Below are positions 25,713-34,714 of a stretch of 64,000 nt of DNA, in pieces. Numbering within the stretch: position 1 is the first letter of the stretch; every line of letters starts with the position of its first letter. The stretch covers positions 372,001 to 436,000 of the forward strand of contig NZ_QXMH01000001.1 of NCBI RefSeq assembly GCF_003568665.1, given 5' to 3'. The stretch comes from Chitinophaga alhagiae. GTDB lineage: Bacteria > Bacteroidota > Bacteroidia > Chitinophagales > Chitinophagaceae. The notes beneath the pieces are model-generated. The model saw only the letters and a program-made list of their open reading frames with translations, searched no databases and was not told the DNA's origin. The position numbers and the translations under genes are program-made.

Positions 25713-28079
25713 ATGATGAAAAAGTTCATGCTTTTTGCCCTCCTGTGCCTGCCTGTATTGCTGCAGGCACAAACAGTGATCACCGGCACCGTAACGGACG
25801 AGGGTACCGGCCGGCCGCTGGAAGGCGCTACCGTAGCCGTTCAGAACGGCCCCAGCACTATTACCAACAGTAAAGGACAATACCGGCTGCCGCTGCCCCG
25901 CTCCGGCAGCTACACCCTCCAGGCCAGTTTCATCGGCTATACCACGGTGCGCGAGACCATTGCCGCCGATGCCGCCGCAGGGCTCAACTTCCGCCTGCAG
26001 GAAACAGGCCTCTTCGTAAAACCCGTTGAGATTGCCAGCATCCGCGCCGGCAGGAACGCGCCGTTCACCAAGTCCGAGATCGGCAAGGAAGACATTGCCA
26101 GGCAGAATCTCGGGCAAGACCTGCCCCTGCTCCTCAACCAGCTTCCTTCCGTGGTGACCAGCTCAGACGCCGGCGCCGGCGTGGGCTACACCGGCCTGCG
26201 CGTGCGCGGCAGCGATATTACGCGTATCAATGTAACGGTGAACGGCATCCCCGTGAACGACGCGGAATCACAAGGCACCTTTTTTGTGAACATGCCTGAT
26301 TTTGCATCTTCTGTCAGCAGCATACAGCTGCAACGCGGCGTAGGTACCTCCACCAACGGCGCCGGGGCCTTCGGTGCATCGCTTAACCTCTCCACCAATC
26401 AGTTCAACGAAAAGGCATATGCTGAAACAGACAACAGCTTCGGCTCTTTCAACACCTGGAAAAACACGGTACGCGCAGGTTCCGGCCTCATCAACGGCCA
26501 CTTCACGGTAGACGCCCGCCTTTCCAGGATCACGTCAGACGGGTATGTAGACAGGGCCTCCTCCAACCTCCGCTCCTTCTACACCTCCGCGGCCTATATC
26601 AGCAAAAAGTCTTCCCTGCGCCTCAACGTGTTCTCCGGCCAGGAAAAAACATACCAGGCCTGGAACGGTATTGATGAAGAAACACTGAAGACCGACCGCA
26701 CCTACAACCCCAGCGGCACCAACAAACCCGGCGAACCGTACGATAACGAAACGGACAACTACCAGCAAGACCACTACCAGCTGTTCTTCAACCATGCCCT
26801 CCGCTCCAACCTGCAGTTCAACGTGGCGTTGCATTACACGCGCGGCCGCGGTTATTACGAAAACTACCGCGACGCGAATGCCTATGCAGATTACGGCATC
26901 AGCGACCCGGCGCCCGGGATCAGCACTACAGATCTCATCCGCCAGCTCTGGCTGGACAATCACTTTTACGGCGGCGTGTTCTCACTCAGCCACCAGGCCG
27001 GCAAGCTCAACTGGAGCGTAGGCGGCGCCTGGAACAAATATGACGGCAAACACTACGGGAAAGTGATCTGGGCGGAAAAAGGCGGGTTCGACAAAGACTA
27101 CCGCTGGTATGATCTCACGGCGTTCAAAATGGACATGAACTTTTACTGGAAAGGCGAACTGGCGGTTACCGAAAGGCTGAAACTCTTTGCAGACCTGCAG
27201 TACCGGCGGGTAAACTATGAGCTGAACGGCTTCCGCAATAACCCGGACATCCGTCGGAACAACCGGTACAACTTCTTCAACCCCAAAGCCGGCGCCACCT
27301 TCCAGCTCAATGATCAGCAACATATATACGCATCATACGCCATCGGCAACAAGGAACCTAACCGCGACGATTTTGAGGCCAGCATAGCTGAAGCTCCCAA
27401 ACATGAAACCCTCCGCAACCTGGAAGCAGGTTATGTGTGGCGCAGCAGCAAAGCCGGGGTTTCCGCCAACATATATTACATGAATTACCATAACCAGCTG
27501 GTATTGACCGGCCGCATCAATGATGTAGGCGCATATGCCAGAACAAATATCCCGAAAAGCTACCGCCTGGGCCTTGAGCTGGAAGGACACTACCACGTAG
27601 TTCCCCGGCTCACCCTTGCGGGTAATATTGCCCTCAGCCAAAACCGCATCCAGGAGTTCACGGAGTACCTGGACGACTGGGACAACGGCGGGCAAAAAGA
27701 AGCCGTACACCAAAATACAGACATCTCTTTTTCCCCCAACCTCATTGCAGGATATACTGTTACCTACCGCCCCGTAACCGGCTTGCAGATAGACTGGGTG
27801 GGCAAGTACGTAAGCCGCCAGTACCTGGACAATACGTCCAGCCAACTGCGTTCACTGGATGCATTCCTTGTAAACGACCTGCGGTTCAATTACACGGTGC
27901 CGCAGCAGTTCTTCCGTGAACTGGGGTTACAGCTGATGCTGAACAATATTTTTAACGAAATGTATGAGCCGAACGGGTATACTTACGGTTACCTGGAAGG
28001 CGGTGAAGTAAAGCATTCCAACGCCTATTTCCCCATGGCCGGGTTTAACGTGATGGCTGGGGTGAAGATCGGGTTTTAG
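25713..28079 (+). CDS. TPP-riboswitch-controlled TonB-dependent outer membrane receptor (Omr1-like)
   Basis: 788 aa. Signal peptide (MMKKFMLFALLCLPVLLQAQ), then a carboxypeptidase-like regulatory (CarbopepD_reg) domain at about 22-105 (ITGTVTDEGTGRPLEGATV). The plug domain follows at about 115-225, with LPSVVTSSDAGAGVGYTGLR and the GVGTSTNGAGAFG segment, and then the beta-barrel to the C-terminus, ending GVKIGF with a terminal Phe. The TPP aptamer in the leader indicates a thiamine or precursor transporter, matching the thiamin-regulated receptor Omr1 predicted by comparative genomics. The usual partners pnuT and thiamine kinase are not adjacent. ATG 25713 (or 25716) is chosen because it starts the signal peptide. 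Confidence 0.92.
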   Translation: MMKKFMLFALLCLPVLLQAQTVITGTVTDEGTGRPLEGATVAVQNGPSTITNSKGQYRLPLPRSGSYTLQASFIGYTTVRETIAADAAAGLNFRLQETGLFVKPVEIASIRAGRNAPFTKSEIGKEDIARQNLGQDLPLLLNQLPSVVTSSDAGAGVGYTGLRVRGSDITRINVTVNGIPVNDAESQGTFFVNMPDFASSVSSIQLQRGVGTSTNGAGAFGASLNLSTNQFNEKAYAETDNSFGSFNTWKNTVRAGSGLINGHFTVDARLSRITSDGYVDRASSNLRSFYTSAAYISKKSSLRLNVFSGQEKTYQAWNGIDEETLKTDRTYNPSGTNKPGEPYDNETDNYQQDHYQLFFNHALRSNLQFNVALHYTRGRGYYENYRDANAYADYGISDPAPGISTTDLIRQLWLDNHFYGGVFSLSHQAGKLNWSVGGAWNKYDGKHYGKVIWAEKGGFDKDYRWYDLTAFKMDMNFYWKGELAVTERLKLFADLQYRRVNYELNGFRNNPDIRRNNRYNFFNPKAGATFQLNDQQHIYASYAIGNKEPNRDDFEASIAEAPKHETLRNLEAGYVWRSSKAGVSANIYYMNYHNQLVLTGRINDVGAYARTNIPKSYRLGLELEGHYHVVPRLTLAGNIALSQNRIQEFTEYLDDWDNGGQKEAVHQNTDISFSPNLIAGYTVTYRPVTGLQIDWVGKYVSRQYLDNTSSQLRSLDAFLVNDLRFNYTVPQQFFRELGLQLMLNNIFNEMYEPNGYTYGYLEGGEVKHSNAYFPMAGFNVMAGVKIGF

Positions 28080-28100
28080 TGATTTTTGCATATCCATTCA

Positions 28101-28131
28101 AAAGGGCTGGTCATATACCGGCCCTTTTTAT
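28101..28131 (+). terminator. Intrinsic terminator of the TonB receptor gene
   Basis: AAAGGGCTGG (28101-28110) pairs with CCGGCCCTTT (28118-28127, one G-T pair), 7-nt loop, then a T-rich tail. Confidence 0.85.
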
Positions 28132-28226
28132 TTGGTCCGTTTTCCGGATAAGCAGAATTTGATGATCAGTGAGTTTTGATGGATATTTGATGCCATTGGC
28201 GTTGTTAACCTTAAGTACGGATTATT

Positions 28227-28823
28227 ATGGCATCATTCTATGACTTTGATTACATCATAGATATTAATGAAAAACGGTTGGAACAGTACTCAAATGCATA
28301 TCAAAGAAATGTGGACAGGTTCACCAATGTTATGGTGATCTATTCTGGCTTTGCCATATTCCTGATCCCTATGGTGCAATCGTTGTTTTTCGCAGAGGCA
28401 AAGTATCATTTAATGTATCATTTGTCGTTTTACTGCTTTATTGTTCTTTTCTCTTGTTCCCTTATCAATACAATTCGTTTATTGGCGCCGGTTGATGTCG
28501 CCTATCTGCAAGAACCCAGAATATATTATGAAGAATACAGGTTGAAGTATGAGAATCTTAAAAGCAAGCAACAAGGCCTGAGATTACATGAAGTGGATAA
28601 CCTTATAAAATCATCATATATCGATGAACTTGAACGCGCTGTAAGCAGGAACGATATACTCTTTCAGCGAAAGGGCCTGTTTTACCATAAAGCATTCATT
28701 TGGGCTATTTACGCTATTATACCTTATTTGGTGTGCCTGGGCTTTCAACTTGCATCAAAAGACGGAAAGCCCCAAAAGGTAGAGATTGTAAATAATTTTA
28801 GCAACTTTAACAAAAGCGAGTAA
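28227..28823 (+). CDS. Three-helix membrane protein of unknown function (accessory two-gene unit)
   Basis: 198 aa, not recognised. A hydrophilic N-terminal helix rich in charged residues (1-33) precedes two hydrophobic helices (about 35-57, VMVIYSGFAIFLIPMVQSLF, and about 66-88, LSFYCFIVLFSCSLINTIRL). A charged helical region follows (about 95-150), and then a third membrane helix (AFIWAIYAIIPYLVCLGFQL, about 155-175) and a short Asn-rich tail. The gene is visibly more AT-rich than its neighbours (20 G+C in 60 bases at 28261-28320). It is followed after 1 nt by a small basic protein, so the two form one unit, probably acquired or fast evolving. Confidence 0.75.
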   Translation: MASFYDFDYIIDINEKRLEQYSNAYQRNVDRFTNVMVIYSGFAIFLIPMVQSLFFAEAKYHLMYHLSFYCFIVLFSCSLINTIRLLAPVDVAYLQEPRIYYEEYRLKYENLKSKQQGLRLHEVDNLIKSSYIDELERAVSRNDILFQRKGLFYHKAFIWAIYAIIPYLVCLGFQLASKDGKPQKVEIVNNFSNFNKSE

Positions 28824-28824
28824 T

Positions 28825-29010
28825 ATGGCAAATGTTTCCCAAACACAGCACAGCACCACTGCAACCAGAACTACCAGGTTGCCGGGAGTTGACAATAGCT
28901 TGGTCATTCCCTCAGAGCCTATGCTGGTAAGAGAAGATTTTAAGGAACGGAAACCCAAAAAAGAAAGATCAAAGCGCTGGAACATATTCAAATTCTTTGG
29001 CTGGGAATAA
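28825..29010 (+). CDS. Small basic protein translated next to the three-helix membrane protein
   Basis: 61 aa, starting one base after the stop of the preceding gene, so translation is likely coupled. The N-terminal half is rich in Thr, Ser and Gln (STTATRTTRLPG). The C-terminal half is strongly basic and ends with aromatic residues (KERKPKKERSKRWNIFKFFG), which could be a membrane-surface or nucleic-acid contact (inference). No family is recognised. A terminator follows within 20 nt. Confidence 0.6.
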   Translation: MANVSQTQHSTTATRTTRLPGVDNSLVIPSEPMLVREDFKERKPKKERSKRWNIFKFFGWE

Positions 29011-29029
29011 CGCCCCCACCATTCAACAA

Positions 29030-29064
29030 AAAGAGCTGATCCTGAAACCGGACCAGCTCTTTTT
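29030..29064. terminator. Bidirectional terminator between the accessory pair and the FtsX-type permease gene
   Basis: AAAAAGAGCTG on the left and CAGCTCTTTTT on the right, extended by ATCC/GGAC with one mismatch around a TGAAACC loop. T-runs on both strands serve the two convergent genes. Confidence 0.85.
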
Positions 29065-29091
29065 CGATATACTAAAGTAAAGCTATGCCGA

Positions 29092-31536
29092 TCACACCGG
29101 CCGCAACGATTTCACCGGGTTGGCCAGCGCCGCCCTGATGGCCTGGAAACTTACGGTCAGCATGGCTATGATAGTGGCCATTGCTCCTGCCAGCACAAAC
29201 ATCCACCACTCGATCTTTATCCGGTACACAAAATCTTCCAGCCAGCGGTCCATAGCCCACCAGGCAATGGGTGATGCAATGATCAATGCGATGAAGATCA
29301 GTTTGATGAAGTCAGACATCAGCATCTGCGCTATGCCCGCCACTGTTGCCCCCAGTACTTTCCGGATGCCTATTTCCTTGGTGCGCTGAAACGCGATCAA
29401 CACGGCCAGCCCGAACAAACCAAGGCAACTGATAATAATGGCAATGATCATAGCCAGGTTGACGAGCCTGGACTGGTTCCTTTCCTGCTTATACATAGCG
29501 GCCAGCGTTTCATCATAGAACTTATAGGAAAAGCTCCCCGATGGATAAATGCCGTACCATTTCTGTTCGGCTGTCTTCAATATTTGCTGCCATTTACCCG
29601 GGTCTGCGCTGTTCAATTTAATATTGAGCGTAACGGCATCGCTCTTTTCCGCCATTAAGGCTACCGGGTCAATAGAAGTATGAAAATCCTGCTGGTGAAA
29701 ATCCTTTACCACCCCCACAACCGGGTACCGCGGGCCAGACAGCTGCCCTATTAATTTGCCCAGCGCTTCCTGCGGTGAAGAAAAGCCCAGCGCGCGCACG
29801 GCCGCTTCATTGATCACGTATTCATTGGTAGTATCAGCGGGGCGAAGATTTCTGCCCGCCACCAATTGCATGTTGTAAAGGCGGATGTAGGCCGTATCTA
29901 CATACTTCTTAAACAACTGCCGCCTGGCGGGGTCTTTTACCTCCGCTCCCCTGTACTCGAACATACTGGAAGCATAGGTATTAGACATCGGTGCCCAACC
30001 TACAGAAACACCCTGTATCCCCGCTTCCTTTCTTAATTCCTCCGCCAGTACAAAATGCCTGTTCCGGTACAGCGAATCCCGCTGTAATTTCCAGGGAACG
30101 TTCACCAATACCACCGCCTCCTTATCAAACCCCATGTCCTTTTTCAAGGTATAGTTCAGCTGGCTGCCCATGATCAACGCGCCCACAATGAACACCTGCG
30201 CAATCACAAACTGGAATACGATCAACACTTTACGGAGCCCCATGCGGCTGCCGCCACTAAGCTGCACAGCGCTCTGTCCCTGCACGAGGCCGATAGGTTT
30301 TATTTTAGACATCAGCCACGCCGGGTAGCCGCCAGACAGCAGCGTTATACCAGCCAGCAGCAAAGCCAGGAAGTACAATATGCCCCAACCGCCGGCATGT
30401 TCATGCATACCGTCCGGAATAATATCACCAAGGAATGAATAGGCCAGTTTGGTAAGCAGGAAAGAACAGCCAACCGCCAGCAGTACGATCACGAAAGTCT
30501 CTGTCAGTATTTGCCTGATGAGGTGGCCGCTGTTGCTGCCAAGAATTTTCCTGACGCCGATGCTTCTGCTCCGTTGCGGTACCAGGGCGGTACTCAGGTT
30601 GATGTAGTTGATGCAGGCCAGTATGATCAGTAAAGCGCCCAGCCCAATAAGACCTCTCATAACAGGTTTACTGACCTTTCTCACCTCCCGTTCCCTGACA
30701 TAAGTAGAGAAATGGGAATCTTCCAGCCGCAGCAATTTGAACCAGCGTTTTACCATGATGGGCAGGCCACTTTCACGCGTATTCTCGTCCCACTTCTGTT
30801 TGGCAATGCTGCTGATCTGCGCCAGTACACGCCCCGTATCCGCAAGGTTGCGGATGTGGAGATATACCCGGTCTGAACCGTTGGTGTTGGTCCACTCAGC
30901 CAGCTTGTAGGTTTTGGGCGAAAGCACAAAAAATTCCTTTGCAGTGAATTCTGTAGGATAGTCCAGGTCTTTCACCACACCGGCAACTGTTCTCTGATCT
31001 TTCCCGTTGTATAGCAGCACCCTGCCAATGATCGCCTCCGGTTTCAGGGAGCCGAAGTAGCTTTTTGCACGGCTCTCCGTCAGCACTACGTTTTCCGGAG
31101 CGCTGAACGCCGTGGCAGCATTGCCTGCCAGCCAGGTATAAGGTACCATGGCGAAATATGTGGCATCCGTGGCAACAACACCTTTAAACTCCTCGATGAC
31201 TACGGGCTTCGGCCCCGGAATTTCCACTGAGTTGACCCATTGCCCGAAAACCGGCACTACCCGGTCAACACCCGTTACCTGTTCCCGGATGCCCTGGTAT
31301 AGCGGTGCTGAAACACCACCGTTATAAGTTTCCTTTTCATCAAAAATAAGGCCGGTTACGATGCGGTAGACGTGCGCTTTTTGAGGCAGCGGGTCGTCAA
31401 AACTATACTCATAGCTTACAATACGGTAAATAACCCAGCAAGCGCTGATGCTGATAGCCAGGCCAAGTACATTTAGCAGGGTAAATAACCGCTGGCGCCA
31501 CAGCTGGCGGAATACAGTTCTCGTCTGAAGACTCAT
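29092..31536 (-). CDS. FtsX-like ABC transporter permease (MacB/FtsX family, eight helices)
   Basis: An 814-aa permease of the large Bacteroidota type. The first helix lies at about 18-40 (LFTLLNVLGLAISISACWVI), followed by a MacB-like periplasmic domain (about 45-275). Three helices follow at about 280-400 (LIGLGALLIILACINYINLS and others) with RSIGVRKILGSN, the typical FtsX coupling motif. The second half repeats the plan: helix near 445, periplasmic domain, then three helices with TKEIGIRKVLGATV. No ATPase is encoded nearby, as is usual for this class. Export of a lipid, peptide or signal is possible, but the substrate is unknown. Confidence 0.9.
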   Translation of the reverse strand: MSLQTRTVFRQLWRQRLFTLLNVLGLAISISACWVIYRIVSYEYSFDDPLPQKAHVYRIVTGLIFDEKETYNGGVSAPLYQGIREQVTGVDRVVPVFGQWVNSVEIPGPKPVVIEEFKGVVATDATYFAMVPYTWLAGNAATAFSAPENVVLTESRAKSYFGSLKPEAIIGRVLLYNGKDQRTVAGVVKDLDYPTEFTAKEFFVLSPKTYKLAEWTNTNGSDRVYLHIRNLADTGRVLAQISSIAKQKWDENTRESGLPIMVKRWFKLLRLEDSHFSTYVREREVRKVSKPVMRGLIGLGALLIILACINYINLSTALVPQRSRSIGVRKILGSNSGHLIRQILTETFVIVLLAVGCSFLLTKLAYSFLGDIIPDGMHEHAGGWGILYFLALLLAGITLLSGGYPAWLMSKIKPIGLVQGQSAVQLSGGSRMGLRKVLIVFQFVIAQVFIVGALIMGSQLNYTLKKDMGFDKEAVVLVNVPWKLQRDSLYRNRHFVLAEELRKEAGIQGVSVGWAPMSNTYASSMFEYRGAEVKDPARRQLFKKYVDTAYIRLYNMQLVAGRNLRPADTTNEYVINEAAVRALGFSSPQEALGKLIGQLSGPRYPVVGVVKDFHQQDFHTSIDPVALMAEKSDAVTLNIKLNSADPGKWQQILKTAEQKWYGIYPSGSFSYKFYDETLAAMYKQERNQSRLVNLAMIIAIIISCLGLFGLAVLIAFQRTKEIGIRKVLGATVAGIAQMLMSDFIKLIFIALIIASPIAWWAMDRWLEDFVYRIKIEWWMFVLAGAMATIIAMLTVSFQAIRAALANPVKSLRPV

Positions 31537-31645
31537 AGGGAAAAGATTATCATGTGGAAACAGGAGGTTTCTATTTCACAGAGATTCTTGTTCCAATTTA
31601 CAGGTAACTATTATTCAAATATTTATTCATTAGTCATACTGATAA

Positions 31646-31665
31646 CTTGTTCAATATCGAACAAG
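31646..31665. promoter_or_regulatory. Operator-like dyad upstream of the FtsX-type permease gene
   Basis: CTTGTTC (31646-31652), 6-nt spacer AATATC, GAACAAG (31659-31665): perfect 7-bp arms in the leader region of the permease gene, about 110 nt before its start. Could be a repressor site or a small stem-loop. Confidence 0.4.
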
Positions 31666-31691
31666 CGGCGTTCAGAAGTGGACGATTGGTC

Positions 31692-32381
31692 TTACACACC
31701 ATTGCCATCTGCCGTCAGCACTTCGCTCATGTAATTAAAAAAAGGCCGCATTTCCCGGAATGCGTTTGCCACCTCATTCAGAAAGGTTTTGTTTAAAACT
31801 TCCGCATCTGTAAACTTCCGTATCAGCAGGAACTGTTTGTAACGCAACAGGTCTATTGCTTCATGCGTTGCGTCGTATCCCTTTGGCGTGGTTTTTAACT
31901 GCTCTCCCTGCAGCGTACCGAAGGTAGCTTTAAAGGCTTTGGTGTTGAGTATTTTTCGAAGCGGCGCGGGGTCAAAGGCGATATCGTCCCTGATCAGTTT
32001 CAGGTCTTCCGCAACAGGCCCCCAAAAACCGCCGGCCACAAAACTGTTGCCCGGTTCAAGGTGAAAATAATATCCTCCCCTTCGCTGGCGTGTGGCCCGT
32101 CTGAAATGGCCGCTCCAGTTGGTTTTATAAGGTGTTTTGTCTTTTGAGAAACGGGTATCCCGGTAAATGCGGTGCAGGCTTTTTTCGCCGGAAGATGTTT
32201 CTATCAGGTCAGTTTCTGAAAGCAGTTGCAGCAGCGCTTCCGCAAAGATTGCCACTGCCTGCAGTTCCTGCTGATACACCGGTTTATGCTCATTGAACCA
32301 TTCCCTGTTATTGTTCTGTTTGAGTGTGCGCAGGAAGTCAAAAGAGGATAGTTGAATAGTTATCGCCTGTTTTTTAGCCAT
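31692..32381 (-). CDS. DUF2461 family protein (TIGR02453)
   Basis: 229 aa from ATG 32381. The family hallmark is the N-terminal FLRTLKQNNNREWFNEHKPVYQ segment, followed by the SLHRIYRDTRFSKDKTPYKTN motif and GGYYFHLEPGNSFVAGGFWGP. The molecular function of this family is not established. It lies 11 nt after a DUF1444 gene on the same strand, so they are cotranscribed. The open frame upstream to 32525 overlaps that gene and is not used. Confidence 0.9.
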   Translation of the reverse strand: MAKKQAITIQLSSFDFLRTLKQNNNREWFNEHKPVYQQELQAVAIFAEALLQLLSETDLIETSSGEKSLHRIYRDTRFSKDKTPYKTNWSGHFRRATRQRRGGYYFHLEPGNSFVAGGFWGPVAEDLKLIRDDIAFDPAPLRKILNTKAFKATFGTLQGEQLKTTPKGYDATHEAIDLLRYKQFLLIRKFTDAEVLNKTFLNEVANAFREMRPFFNYMSEVLTADGNGV

Positions 32382-32392
32382 ATGGTTATCTG

Positions 32393-33250
32393 TTACTTCA
32401 ATAATACAATAGCACCATCCGCCCAAGTATACAATTGCTTCGAGATGGTGTAAGGATTTACGGCAAATATCTCCCCGGCCACATCCTGGAGGCTTTGCAC
32501 GCTTTCTGCATCCTGGTCCCCGCAAATCAGCAATTCGTCTCTGGACGGGATGGCCAATACCGGTTGGCCGTTGATCTCGATGTTAGGCAGTATGTCTTCT
32601 ATCAGCAGCGCCAGCGAAGCATCGTAGTTATTGTCAAGCCGGACCGCGTAACGCCCGCCGCCGCCTTCGTAACTTACGTCGCCGAGCTTCCTACGCAGGT
32701 TATTGAGCGCCGTTTGATGCAGCTCCTCCCCATCGGCCAGCCCTATTTCAGCAACTTGGGAATGGCTCAGGTACGCCATGCCGTGCTCCGAATCCGCAAC
32801 ATACACCACGATCAGCTCGCCCTGCAAAGGCCGGTGTATAAACCGCTTCTCCAGCTCTTCTCCCGTTAGCCCTGTTGCCTGCATTTGTTTGCGCGCCACC
32901 TCCAGCCATTCCTGCGATTTGATCATGGGCAGCACATCTGTCAACACTACGGTCTGCCCGCTGTCTATCATCCGCATATCTTCCGCGAGGGTTTCGATGT
33001 GCGCTTCAAATATCTCCCGCATGTTTTCAGGCTGCGCCTGGCAGCGAACAACCAGGTTGCCCGCAAACGTGGTCATAGTGGAGCCTCCTGGGCTTTTACT
33101 GATAATGCGGGTTTGCGCGGGCCCCGGCCCCCATTCTATTTCCGTTGATGTATTCAGGCTTGTTGAAATGGCATGGGCCAGGCTTTTGGTAATCTCCCGC
33201 CAGTTTTGCGGGTCAGACTTACCGCCGAAAAGTTTTTTAAGGAAGCTCAT
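32393..33250 (-). CDS. DUF1444 (YtpQ-like) family protein
   Basis: A 285-aa soluble protein. It shows the DUF1444 pattern: an N-terminal amphipathic start (MSFLKKLFGG), the central region with VVLTDVLPMIKSQEWLE and ELIVVYVADSEHGMAYL, and the C-terminal YAVRLDNNYDASLALL segment followed by a GQPVLAIPSRDELLICGD element. The family is widespread in Firmicutes and Bacteroidota without a known reaction. First gene of a pair with the DUF2461 gene. Confidence 0.85.
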   Translation of the reverse strand: MSFLKKLFGGKSDPQNWREITKSLAHAISTSLNTSTEIEWGPGPAQTRIISKSPGGSTMTTFAGNLVVRCQAQPENMREIFEAHIETLAEDMRMIDSGQTVVLTDVLPMIKSQEWLEVARKQMQATGLTGEELEKRFIHRPLQGELIVVYVADSEHGMAYLSHSQVAEIGLADGEELHQTALNNLRRKLGDVSYEGGGGRYAVRLDNNYDASLALLIEDILPNIEINGQPVLAIPSRDELLICGDQDAESVQSLQDVAGEIFAVNPYTISKQLYTWADGAIVLLK

Positions 33251-33383
33251 TCAGGGTGTTTTATGGTTATCCGTTGGCGGCCTTCGGCCTCTTTTACAAA
33301 GATGCCTGAATATACGATTAACCGGGCAGAATCAGATACCTGCCCTCCCTTCCGTTTTTTTCGTATTTTCAGGGATCACCGCT

Positions 33384-34643
33384 ATGAAACGATTGATTCC
33401 CTTCCTGTTCCTGACCTGCCTTGCCGGGTCTGCTGCCGCCCAAAACGGCGATCTGTTTTCTTCTGTTGCCATGCGGTTCCTCAGCTATCCTGCCAATTAC
33501 CTGAAACCGCTGGATACGCTGTTATCTTTCCAATCCACTATAGGCAAAGACGCCCGCATGCGGCCGCGCTTCTTCAATGAATTGGCAACCTACAGTTCAT
33601 TCATCGGCAACTACCGCGATGCGCTGCGCTATTACGATTCTGCCGGTTTCCGTGAACAGGTACCGGCATCTCCTTCCGGCCCGGACGCTTTTTCCGGGTA
33701 CCGGCCTGCCAGCGCCCGGCAAACCATCATCCGCATGGCGGCTTCAAGGCAGGTGACCATCATCAACGAAGCGCACCACGTACCCTATCACCGCCTCTTC
33801 ACCAAATCACTGCTGCAGGAGCTGTACAATGCGGGCTACCGTTACCTTGCCCTGGAAACACTGGGCTCTTTTGACGATGAGCTTAACAACCGGAAATACC
33901 CTGTGGCCAAAGACGGCTATTATTCCCATGAGCCGTTATATGCGGATATGGTCAGAACGGCACTGAACATTGGGTACCGGTTGGTTTCTTATGAATTTAA
34001 CGGGTCATGCACTGGCCGGGAAGACTGCATCATGAAACGCGAACAGCACCAGGCAGAACAGCTGCACCAGGTACTGCAGAAAGACCCGGCCGCAAAAATG
34101 CTGGTGCATGTGGGCTACTCTCATTTGCGGGAAGCGCCGCTGAACGGTATTGAATGGATGGCGGCGCGGTTTAAAAAACTTTCGGGTATAGACCCGCTTA
34201 CCATCAACCAGGAGTTCATGCGGGAAACCTTCAATCCGGCTCTCCAACATCCGGCCTATAATACCGCCATGAAACTTTTCAAATTGCAGGAACCCTCTGT
34301 GTTTGTGAAAGCGGATAGCTTGTGGAACTTTGCACCCGCGGACAGGAGTTGTGATATACTGGTATTTCACCCGCCATACGGCATGGCGCAGGGCCGGCCG
34401 GATTATTATAGGCTGGATGCAACACGAAAACCTGTTACTGTCCGGCTCAAAAAAGCGTATGATCATGTAATGATACAAGCCTATATTGCCGCGGAGAAAG
34501 ATGCAGGCAGGCTTCCGGCAGACCAGTTGCTGCTGGAACGGGGCAATGAGGCAAGGTTGATGTTGGCAGCGGGGGAGTATGATGTAGTTGTGAGAGATGG
34601 TGAAGGAGAGATATTGGAAATAAAAACCGTAACTGTCCAATAA
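33384..34643 (+). CDS. Secreted protein with ChaN/EreA-like domain, function unknown
   Basis: 419 aa from ATG 33384, with a clear Sec signal (MKRLIPFLFLTCLAGSAAAQ). Residues about 110-290 contain elements seen in ChaN/TraB/erythromycin-esterase-like folds: VTIINEAHHVPYHRLF (an E-x-H-H-type motif), GYRYLALETLGSFDD, and MLVHVGYSHLREAPL. The C-terminal part (about 330-419) is beta-rich and ends with ARLMLAAGEYDVVVRDG. These motifs suggest a metal- or haem-related or hydrolase function but do not fix one. The frame is open upstream through the divergent DUF1444 gene and is not used there. Confidence 0.75.
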   Translation: MKRLIPFLFLTCLAGSAAAQNGDLFSSVAMRFLSYPANYLKPLDTLLSFQSTIGKDARMRPRFFNELATYSSFIGNYRDALRYYDSAGFREQVPASPSGPDAFSGYRPASARQTIIRMAASRQVTIINEAHHVPYHRLFTKSLLQELYNAGYRYLALETLGSFDDELNNRKYPVAKDGYYSHEPLYADMVRTALNIGYRLVSYEFNGSCTGREDCIMKREQHQAEQLHQVLQKDPAAKMLVHVGYSHLREAPLNGIEWMAARFKKLSGIDPLTINQEFMRETFNPALQHPAYNTAMKLFKLQEPSVFVKADSLWNFAPADRSCDILVFHPPYGMAQGRPDYYRLDATRKPVTVRLKKAYDHVMIQAYIAAEKDAGRLPADQLLLERGNEARLMLAAGEYDVVVRDGEGEILEIKTVTVQ

Positions 34644-34714
34644 ACTTATTTCCAGAATGTAACGATTCAGGAAAATTTCAGCAAATAATTTCCTGGTTAT
34701 AATACATCCTAAAC

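Noticed and set aside
28227-29010. Known anti-phage or toxin-antitoxin system
   Set aside because: Neither protein shows a recognised effector, nuclease, cyclase or antitoxin motif, so only the unusual composition and coupling are reported.
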